DNA from: Lachnospiraceae bacterium NK4A144
GTDB taxonomy: Bacteria; Bacillota; Clostridia; Lachnospirales; Lachnospiraceae
Direction of reading: 5' to 3'
Assembly: GCA_000424365.1 (NCBI GenBank)
Contig: AUJT01000001.1
Location: forward strand, 372,001-436,000
DNA length: 64,000 nt
Shown here piece after piece: positions 1 to 6,440 of this stretch. Position numbers and translations under genes: made by a program. Numbering within the stretch: the first letter of the stretch is position 1; every line of letters begins with the position of its first letter. The notes below the pieces were generated by a model. That model was not told where the DNA came from and did not search any database. It worked only from the letters and a program-made list of their open reading frames with translations.

Positions 1-64
1 TAGAAATGCGAAACGTAAGTGTTTTTATACTACACGTTGTCTCATTCAAAGGAGCTATTTTATA

Positions 65-160
65 ATGGAATGGAAATATAATGGAAAATTTTCAAAAAAA
101 ATAAAAGAATACACTGAAATTGCTACGGAACTCTTTGGATCAAAGTCAAAGGACACATGA
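65..160 (+). CDS. Small ORF upstream of casA, 31 aa, unknown
   Basis: A 31-codon open frame starts about 8 bases after a good ribosome binding site (AAAGGAG). The product is lysine-rich and begins MEWKYNGKFSKKIKEY. I recognise no family. The 77 bases after its stop are open in another frame, so it could be the head of a frameshifted or deleted gene. It could also be a leader peptide for the cas operon. No function is assigned. Confidence 0.25.
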   Translation: MEWKYNGKFSKKIKEYTEIATELFGSKSKDT

Positions 161-237
161 CCTGACTTATAATTGCAGCCGTATGGTAGAAATGTTCAAG
201 AATCGTGTAACCCTCATTATCAAGAAAGCTGGAATAA

Positions 238-1836
238 ATGAAAAAAACTTACAATGTATTAGACGAACCGTGGATACCTGTTAAGTATCTTAATGGCAAG
301 AAATCAATCCTAAGTCTTATTGATGTTTTGGAACAGGCAGACAAAATAGAAGATATTCTTCCGCCGGTATTCAGAAATGACACTGTTTATATCTACTATG
401 TGGGCATGATCCGACTGCTGACTACCATAATTGAGGCAGCGTATTACAAAAAGGAGACAAAGTATGCTTCAAAAAATCTGAAATACCTTGATGTTTTGAA
501 TGAACAGGGGCTGAATTCCGAAGTTGTCAAAAACTATCTTGAAAAGTATCATGACCGCTTTGATGTACTTTCGGAAACTCACCCATTCCTACAAAATATT
601 AACCTTAAGCCGGAGCTTGAGACTGCTGATCATTCAAATAATGCTTTTCTAACATGGAACCCTATGGCACCGTCCGAAAACAACTTCATTTTCGGACGTA
701 CAAGGCGACAAATCGAAGGGTCAAAGAACAATACGTCTATTCTTTCTCAGTATCAGATAGTAAAAGAAGAATTCGTACATATACTTATCTATCTAGCGAC
801 TATGGGAAATTATCCGGCCGCTACAGTATCATTAGAAAGTTCTCTAGGAAAGAAGATAAGCATTTTTGCTGTAATAAAGGGTAGAAATCTTAAAGAAACT
901 ATTCTTGCAAACATTCTTCCTCTCGATGAAAGCTCAAGACCTTTGGAAGATGACGAAATTCCGGATATGCCGGTATGGGAAATGGAAAACATCCATGATA
1001 TCGAGAAATACGATAAAGATCAGTTCGTTCATAACCTTCTTTGTAGAGCGTTTTTTCCAGGCATATCAGTTTTAGGGGCAGGTTTTAATGAGGATGGTCA
1101 GCTTACGGGAATGGTTCGTAATCGTATAACCAAACGTATCGACCCAAAATATGGTCCTTCTTATGAAATGACGAACTCCATATCCGATCTTGTAGCAGAC
1201 CCATTTGCAATAGTGTCATATAAAGGTGATGATGGAAAGTTCGTAACGATTCCTTTTGATCCGATAAGGAATACTGCTCATGGCATTTGCATAATGGCTA
1301 CAAAGCATACTGATAAATGGAACAACTGTAAAATAATAAATAACCGAAAGATAGATAATGAATATAAGGTCCAAATATATTATCGGGAACTAGACGGAAT
1401 GAATGTTACTTTACGCAGTTGTGGCGCATTAAATAATTGTAATGGGGATATATGGGAAAAGCTAAAGGATACTGATAATCATATTCAGGCAGTAAAGTAT
1501 CAGGAAAACTACAGTAAAGCGAGAAGTCATCTTAAAAGAACACTTTCTACTGCACTGGCAGGATCAACTGTAATTTGTTCATCAGCAGAAAAAGAACTGT
1601 CTGACTGGATGGAACACGATTTCTTTACAAAGTTTTCAGAAGATCTTTCAAAAGAAGTCAGTAGTGCTGCATTAACGGCAACAGATCGGTTGGTTAAAGA
1701 GACAGTACATATTTTTGATAAATATACAGAAACTTCTGATTCCTTTTTTACTGTTGTAAGTGAAAGACGGGCTCTTGCTAGTCATCTTAAGAAAATAGCG
1801 CAGATCAAGGAGAAGGATAAAAATGGAAGAAAGTAA
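238..1836 (+). CDS. casA: Type I-E Cascade large subunit Cas8e (Cse1/CasA)
   Basis: Large subunit of the type I-E Cascade complex, which recognises the PAM and helps load Cas3 on target DNA. The 532-residue length fits the family. The N-terminus carries the LDEPWIPV signature (residues 8-15) seen in nearly all Cse1 proteins. A WNPMAPSENNFIFGR segment near residue 140 lies where the family has its DNA-contacting loop, and the C-terminal third is helical. It is the first gene of a tight casA-B-C-D-E run and overlaps casB by 14 bases. The ATG is preceded only by a weak GGAATAA site. Identity is secure from motif, length and neighbours; the PAM cannot be read from the protein. Confidence 0.96.
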   Translation: MKKTYNVLDEPWIPVKYLNGKKSILSLIDVLEQADKIEDILPPVFRNDTVYIYYVGMIRLLTTIIEAAYYKKETKYASKNLKYLDVLNEQGLNSEVVKNYLEKYHDRFDVLSETHPFLQNINLKPELETADHSNNAFLTWNPMAPSENNFIFGRTRRQIEGSKNNTSILSQYQIVKEEFVHILIYLATMGNYPAATVSLESSLGKKISIFAVIKGRNLKETILANILPLDESSRPLEDDEIPDMPVWEMENIHDIEKYDKDQFVHNLLCRAFFPGISVLGAGFNEDGQLTGMVRNRITKRIDPKYGPSYEMTNSISDLVADPFAIVSYKGDDGKFVTIPFDPIRNTAHGICIMATKHTDKWNNCKIINNRKIDNEYKVQIYYRELDGMNVTLRSCGALNNCNGDIWEKLKDTDNHIQAVKYQENYSKARSHLKRTLSTALAGSTVICSSAEKELSDWMEHDFFTKFSEDLSKEVSSAALTATDRLVKETVHIFDKYTETSDSFFTVVSERRALASHLKKIAQIKEKDKNGRK

Positions 1837-2365
1837 AAACACTGATATCGAATTTATAAAAGCACTGAGAACCAACCTCAACAAAGGACATCCGGCAGTA
1901 CATACGTTAAAAAGAGCCTTTGGGACAGGGTGTACAGATGACCTGCATAATTATATTTCTTTTTTAAGCCTTATACGTGAAGCTGATCTTCAGGATATCA
2001 AGTTTAACAGGGATTTATACTTTTTGATTGCATGTCTTTTCTGTGCGAATGAACGTCCGGAAGGCGAAACTGATGCTTCGAAAAAGAGTTACGTAAGGAC
2101 AGAGCAGCTATTCGGAAGATTTTATAACGATCCGGACACATCAGATACATCAAGAATGCTTATTCAAAGGTTTCTTGAGACACCTTACGACAAAAACGGC
2201 ACATTTGAAACAGAGTTTACAAAGCTGATGAAGAGAGCTTTATCGAAAAAGTGCTCAAATGAGGTTTTAGATTATATAAACCTAATTCGTGATTTCAAGT
2301 TTTGGAACAATAGAGAAAATAAAGTACAAAGAAAATGGGCAGAAACAATAATCTGTGCTAACTAA
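1823..2365 (+). CDS. casB: Type I-E Cascade small subunit Cse2 (CasB)
   Basis: Small, all-helical subunit present as a dimer along the belly of Cascade, where it contacts the displaced DNA strand. The 180-residue length is typical. The sequence is rich in Arg/Lys helices, for example RTEQLFGRF near residue 92, as expected for this poorly conserved family. The start has a strong AGGAGAAGG ribosome binding site inside the end of casA, so the two genes are probably translationally coupled. Position between casA and casC supports the call more strongly than sequence alone. Expressed with the rest of the operon; nothing looks broken. Confidence 0.93.
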   Translation: MEESKNTDIEFIKALRTNLNKGHPAVHTLKRAFGTGCTDDLHNYISFLSLIREADLQDIKFNRDLYFLIACLFCANERPEGETDASKKSYVRTEQLFGRFYNDPDTSDTSRMLIQRFLETPYDKNGTFETEFTKLMKRALSKKCSNEVLDYINLIRDFKFWNNRENKVQRKWAETIICAN

Positions 2366-2376
2366 AGGAGAAAAAT

Positions 2377-3591
2377 ATGAAGAATGCCTTGATCACAACA
2401 ATGATGCTTAAGTCTTATGGTCTTTCTCTCCTAAACCGTGGAGAAGACGGCTTTGGTAAGCAGGGAATATATGGCGGAGTTAACCGAGCTAGAGTATCTT
2501 CCCAGTGTCTAAAGAAAGCTCTTCGTAAGATGGGTGTATTCAATGAAAACATCAGGTCCGCACATCTGGAAGATCTTATTGAAAAGATTCTTTCAGAAAT
2601 GATACAGTCCGGTTCGATAGATGAAAAGGATGTTGATTCTTATGGTACAAAAATTTGCGAAGCTCTTGGCTGTGACTGGTCGAAGAAGGGTAATCAGGGA
2701 AAGGATGCAGAAAAGAAGAGGACTATCGCTGTTACTTCTTTTGCAGAGGTTTTGGCAGTCGTAAATGCAGCAACATCTGTTAAGACCACGGATGAAAAGG
2801 AGATAAAAAAGGCTATTACAGAAGCTCTTTCAAAGACACGTATTTCTGCTGAGAAGGCTATGTTTGGAACGATGGTTGCATCCAAAGACAGCGAACTGAA
2901 GACAGTAGATGGCGCAACACAGATTGGTCAGAGTTTTTCCATTGACGAATATGCTCCGGAAAATGACTTTATCGCCGCAACATTTGAAGGCGGTAAAGCC
3001 GATGATAGTGATCCGTTTTATGGTAGTCTTAATGATTTTATCGTTGAAAGAAAGACAGAATCCGGTTCCGAAACACTTACAAACTCTTGGATGAATGCGA
3101 ACGTAATGTTCACGCCGACCTGCATCAACGTTAATGAGTTGATCAGAAATCTTTCTCAGAGTACAAATCATACCGACTTAGAGATAGCCAAAGATATGGT
3201 ACTCGCTGATGCAAAGACATGTATCACTGATTTCCTTGAGAATCTGCCTATAACTGATCCTTCTGCAAAACAGAATAGCTGCTCATCGCATCCGGCTCCG
3301 TCTATTTACTACATTGAGTTTATCAAGAACGGTAATTGTCAGTATACAGATTTCGAAAAGGTTATACGTCGGAACAACAAAGGAATCACAGAACAAGGAA
3401 TTGAAAGAATCCTTGAATTTGCGCAGGACATGACCTTTAGAAGAGGCGAAATTGAAAGATACGTAATGCTTTCCGGACCATATAAGAACTACGAGAAAGA
3501 ATTTGAAGCCGTAGGGGTCAAGGTTGTTCATTCCCTAAACGATCTTAGTACGATCGTCAATACTGAAACAGAAAGACTGGTGTCTGAATGA
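2377..3591 (+). CDS. casC: Type I-E Cascade backbone subunit Cas7e (Cse4/CasC)
   Basis: Backbone subunit that polymerises (six copies in known I-E complexes) along the crRNA spacer. At 404 residues it is slightly longer than the E. coli protein. The diagnostic N-terminal motif is present: LNRGEDG followed by GGVNRARVSSQCLKKAL around residues 19-49, an RNA-binding signature of Cas7e. A clean AAAGGAG ribosome binding site lies 7 bases before the ATG. The stop codon overlaps the casD start as ATGA, so casC and casD should be coupled. The gene is intact and the assignment is secure. Confidence 0.96.
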   Translation: MKNALITTMMLKSYGLSLLNRGEDGFGKQGIYGGVNRARVSSQCLKKALRKMGVFNENIRSAHLEDLIEKILSEMIQSGSIDEKDVDSYGTKICEALGCDWSKKGNQGKDAEKKRTIAVTSFAEVLAVVNAATSVKTTDEKEIKKAITEALSKTRISAEKAMFGTMVASKDSELKTVDGATQIGQSFSIDEYAPENDFIAATFEGGKADDSDPFYGSLNDFIVERKTESGSETLTNSWMNANVMFTPTCINVNELIRNLSQSTNHTDLEIAKDMVLADAKTCITDFLENLPITDPSAKQNSCSSHPAPSIYYIEFIKNGNCQYTDFEKVIRRNNKGITEQGIERILEFAQDMTFRRGEIERYVMLSGPYKNYEKEFEAVGVKVVHSLNDLSTIVNTETERLVSE

Positions 3592-4121
3592 AATATATGG
3601 AACTCGAACTGAATGGTTTTATGCAACATTATCCATCGAGAAATCATGTTGTTGCAGTACCATCCAGCGGTTATTTCAAGACGGAAAAGGTTCCCACCAG
3701 AAATGCAGTCCTCGGTATGATCGGGGCTGCATTAGGGGTAACCCGGGAAAACAAAGAAACATTAAGAAAACTCGATGCTTCTCTTGAAATAAAGTACAAA
3801 CTTCTAAAAAAGGGTGTAGCCGATACTGATTTTCAGACGGCACATCCTCTTCATGATGGGGACAGATTTCTTTCTGTAAAAGGCAAGCCCAAGTCAGAGA
3901 AAGAAAATACAGTGATCAAACGTGTTGAGTATCTATATGATTATAAGTTTTCTGTTTTTGTAGGTGGAGAAGAGGACATTCTTAACGAAATAAGAGCTGC
4001 ATTCGAATGCCCTGTTTATCCGCCTGTTATGGGAAAAAGAAGCTGCATTGCTCCAAAAATGGAATTTAACGAAGGTTTTGTAGAGATAGGAGATATTGCT
4101 GATGTATATGACTGTCCTTAA
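3588..4121 (+). CDS. casD: Type I-E Cascade subunit Cas5e (CasD), short form
   Basis: Cas5e binds the 5' handle of the crRNA and caps the Cas7 filament. The N-terminus shows the expected glycine-containing start (MELELNGFMQHY), the VPTRNAVLGMIGAALG motif near residues 35-50 and the YPPVMGKRSC segment near residue 145 that matches YTPYLGRRSC in E. coli Cas5e. The protein stops about 25 residues after that segment. It has 177 residues against 224 in E. coli, so the usual C-terminal ~45 residues are missing. The casE start and its ribosome binding site lie inside the last codons, so the truncation is built into the operon and is not an obvious frameshift. Confidence 0.9.
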   Translation: MKYMELELNGFMQHYPSRNHVVAVPSSGYFKTEKVPTRNAVLGMIGAALGVTRENKETLRKLDASLEIKYKLLKKGVADTDFQTAHPLHDGDRFLSVKGKPKSEKENTVIKRVEYLYDYKFSVFVGGEEDILNEIRAAFECPVYPPVMGKRSCIAPKMEFNEGFVEIGDIADVYDCP

Positions 4122-4686
4122 GGTAAATTTCAACACATTGGAAAAGCAGGAATACTTTATGGACTTCGAAAACAGGGATTTTCTACATAAATGGCTGACT
4201 TCACAGGTAGACACTTCAAGAGAAGAAAGTCGTATGCTTTACTCATTACAGTATTCCGGTAATGAACTGTTTTTCTATATTCAGTCAGATAAGCCGTTTC
4301 CAAAGAAGAATATCGAAAAAGCAGGAATGGCATTCGTTAAGGAATTTGAACTACCCGCTGTTCACAATGGCGACCGCATAATGTTTAAGCTTTTCTGCAG
4401 TGCCCATAAAATTGACTCAAAGACCGGAAGACAACGATTTCTTCAATCAGATGAAGAAAGGCTGGATTGGTTATCAAGAAAAACGACGGGTATTTTAGGC
4501 GAAACAAATGCTAAAGAAATAAGGATAAGTAATATTATGATAAAAGACAAAATAAGTGTACCCGGAGTTGAATTTATGGGAATCGCTACTGTAACTAACG
4601 AAGATGCTTTTTGTGATATGGTAATAAAAGGTGTGGGAAAGTGTAAGAATTACGGCATGGGACTTGTAATGTATAAACAATTGTAA
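4102..4686 (+). CDS. casE: Type I-E crRNA-processing endoribonuclease Cas6e (Cse3/CasE)
   Basis: Cas6e cuts pre-crRNA at the base of the repeat hairpin and stays bound to the 3' stem-loop. The start is placed at the ATG lying 9 bases after AGGAG; an upstream in-frame TTG has no suitable spacing. The product is 194 residues, normal for the family. It begins MYMTVLKVNF like other Cas6e proteins and ends with a glycine-rich GKCKNYGMGLVMYK segment, the Cas6 G-rich loop. It overlaps casD by 20 bases. An AT-rich leader and the first CRISPR array follow directly. Confidence 0.94.
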   Translation: MYMTVLKVNFNTLEKQEYFMDFENRDFLHKWLTSQVDTSREESRMLYSLQYSGNELFFYIQSDKPFPKKNIEKAGMAFVKEFELPAVHNGDRIMFKLFCSAHKIDSKTGRQRFLQSDEERLDWLSRKTTGILGETNAKEIRISNIMIKDKISVPGVEFMGIATVTNEDAFCDMVIKGVGKCKNYGMGLVMYKQL

Positions 4687-4747
4687 AAATATCAAAATTT
4701 TGTAAAAAATGTATGCGAATCCCAGAGAAATGGCTTAAACACTGACT
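4687..4747 (+). promoter_or_regulatory. CRISPR leader of array 1
   Basis: AT-rich segment between the casE stop and the first repeat. It aligns base for base over most of its length with the segments before the other two arrays: AATTTT, AAAAAAT, TATG, GAGA, GGCTTAAA and ACTGACT occur in order. Such leaders carry the array promoter and direct Cas1-Cas2 integration to the first repeat. This is inferred from position and conservation. Confidence 0.75.
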
Positions 4748-5391
4748 CTCATCCCCGTGTATACGGGGGTTATCCTATCCGAGCGCTGCCCCTGACTCCT
4801 GCGTGAGCGCTCATCCCCGTGTATACGGGGGTTATCCTGTTAAAAGCCCGAAGAAACCGACGCCGTTTGTACTCATCCCCGTGTATACGGGGGTTATCCT
4901 AGGCAGATAGAGCAGCAGAGCTCTCTGGGAGCCTCATCCCCGTGTATACGGGGGTTATCCTGCGTATTCAAGCCGTCGAGGTAAATTTTATTTTCTCATC
5001 CCCGTGTATACGGGGGTTATCCTAAAGCAACGGCGACGGCGAAGCTTGCAAATCCTCTCATCCCCGTGTATACGGGGGTTATCCTAACTACGCTATGACC
5101 GGAACATCACGTTATGGCTCATCCCCGTGTATACGGGGGGTATCCTAAAAGAGCGGCCGCCGAAAAAAGTAAGCTCAAACTCATCCTCGTGTATACGGGG
5201 GTTATCCCACGGGCGGAGGACTAGCCATCCTTAACAAAGACTCATCCCCGTGTATACGGGGGTTATCCCTATGCGACAGTTGACGACATGGCGGCTCTTT
5301 ACTCATCCCCGTGTATACGGGGGGTATCCTGTTGTTGGTAAGTCTATGGTTTGCGCGTGGTGCTTATTCCCGTGCATACGGGGGATGTCTT
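4748..5391 (+). CRISPR. CRISPR array 1, type I-E, 11 repeats and 10 spacers
   Basis: Repeats of 29 bases recur every 61-62 bases, giving spacers of 32-33. Each repeat divides exactly as in E. coli I-E: 5 bases CTCAT, stem CCCCGT, loop GTAT, stem ACGGGG, 8-base handle GTTATCCT. Starts are at 4748, 4810, 4872, 4933, 4995, 5057, 5118, 5180, 5241, 5302 and 5363. Repeat 8 has a stem mismatch (CCTCGT). Repeats 7 and 10 have handle GGTATCCT. Repeats 8 and 9 end CCC. The last repeat is degenerate (TTATTCCCGTGCATAC core), marking the old end, so the leader side is casE-proximal. Spacers look unrelated to one another. Confidence 0.98.
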
Positions 5392-5407
5392 AATCTGAGG
5401 TATATGA

Positions 5408-6316
5408 ATGGACGAAATAAACAAAAAACTATTGACGAGAACAGAAGACAGAATTTCTTTTTTGTATATAGAAAAATCAAAAATATATCAAAGTGAATAT
5501 GGTGTAGAAATCATAAGAGGAAATGAACACATAGAAATTCCAATCACAACGATAAATGTTATCATTATTGGGCCAGGAGTATCTATTACTCACAAAGCAG
5601 TATGTAATATTGCTGCTGCGGGATGTACAATATGTTTTACTGGGGAAGAAATAAATTGTTTTTATTCTTATGGCGAACCAACTACTCATTCTTCTAAAAA
5701 TCTTCTTAAACAAGTATATTGCCATGAAAATAAACAAGAACATCTAAAGGTCGTGCACAGGATGTATGAAATTAGATATCCAAACGATCACTTAAAATCA
5801 AAAACAATTGATGAATTACGTGGCATTGAGGGACAGAAGGTTAAAAGTGCATATGAAAAAGCTGCAAAAATAAATAATCTGCAATGGAACGGCAGAGCAT
5901 ATAATGTAGATGATTTTTGTTCGCAGGATATTCCTAATCAGTATCTAACAGCAATAAATCACACGTTATATGCAATAGTAACAGCTATGGTAGTTAGTCT
6001 TGGATTTTCTCCGGCAATAGGTTTTATACATACTGGCCACATGAATTCATTTATATTCGACATAGCAGATTTATACAAAGAAAAATATATCATTCCTTTG
6101 GCATTTTCTTTGTCGATAAATGGCTATTATGATCGACACATGATGCTATCTGCTTTTCAATCTATGATAGTAGAAGAGAAGTTGATGAAAAAGATGGTCA
6201 ACGATCTATTAAGCTTATTTGTTGTCGAAAAATCGGTTTCTCCAGAAATTGAATTACAGTTATGGGGCGACAAACATTTTGGAATTTTTGGAAAAAATTA
6301 TGCTTCAAAGCCTTAA
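5408..6316 (+). CDS. cas1: Type I-E CRISPR integrase Cas1
   Basis: Cas1 with Cas2 inserts new spacers at the leader end of the array. The 302-residue protein aligns along its length with E. coli Cas1. The metal-binding residues are visible: Glu in ELRGIEGQKV near residue 140, His in IGFIHTGHMNSF near 208, and the two Asp of FIFDIADLYK near 218-221. The start is the ATG 8 bases after GAGG, just beyond the last degenerate repeat of array 1. The C-terminal codons (GIFGKNYASKP) lie inside a sequence homologous to the leaders of the other arrays. There is no separate cas2 after it; Cas2 is fused to Cas3 downstream. Confidence 0.95.
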   Translation: MDEINKKLLTRTEDRISFLYIEKSKIYQSEYGVEIIRGNEHIEIPITTINVIIIGPGVSITHKAVCNIAAAGCTICFTGEEINCFYSYGEPTTHSSKNLLKQVYCHENKQEHLKVVHRMYEIRYPNDHLKSKTIDELRGIEGQKVKSAYEKAAKINNLQWNGRAYNVDDFCSQDIPNQYLTAINHTLYAIVTAMVVSLGFSPAIGFIHTGHMNSFIFDIADLYKEKYIIPLAFSLSINGYYDRHMMLSAFQSMIVEEKLMKKMVNDLLSLFVVEKSVSPEIELQLWGDKHFGIFGKNYASKP

Positions 6317-6335
6317 AAATCGCTTAAATACGGAT
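6281..6335 (+). promoter_or_regulatory. Leader of the mini-array, overlapping the cas1 3' end
   Basis: The last ~35 coding bases of cas1 plus 19 bases beyond its stop align with the leader of array 2: AATTTT, GAAAAAAT, ATG, TTCAAAG, CTT, ATCG and TAAATAC appear in order before CTTTTCCCC. The leader is therefore partly coding. Activity as a promoter or integration site is inferred from the homology. Confidence 0.65.
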
Positions 6336-6425
6336 CTTTTCCCCGTATACACGAGGGTTATCCTGCATGGAATAAAGTCGGAACAGGCTCCTTTGCCTTT
6401 TCCCCGTATACACGGGGGTATCTCA
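6336..6425 (+). CRISPR. CRISPR mini-array, 2 variant repeats and 1 spacer
   Basis: Two repeats 61 bases apart flank one 32-base spacer between cas1 and cas2-3. The 5' bases (CTTTT) match array 2, but the hairpin loop is ATAC instead of GTAT, so the core CCCCGTATACACGGGG is the exact reverse complement of the core in the main arrays. Repeat 1 has a stem mismatch (ACGAGG) and keeps the GTTATCCT handle. Repeat 2 has a decayed handle (GTATCTCA) and abuts the ribosome binding site of the next gene. It is probably old and little used. Confidence 0.85.
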
Positions 6426-6440
6426 TAGAAAGGGCTATTT

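Noticed and set aside
5311-5496. Open frame running through the end of array 1 into cas1
   Set aside because: It translates CRISPR repeats (VYTGGI-type peptides) and overlaps cas1 in another frame.
6317-6440. Type I-E locus apparently missing cas2
   Set aside because: No separate gene exists here, but Cas2e is found as the first ~90 residues of the downstream Cas3, so the function is not missing.
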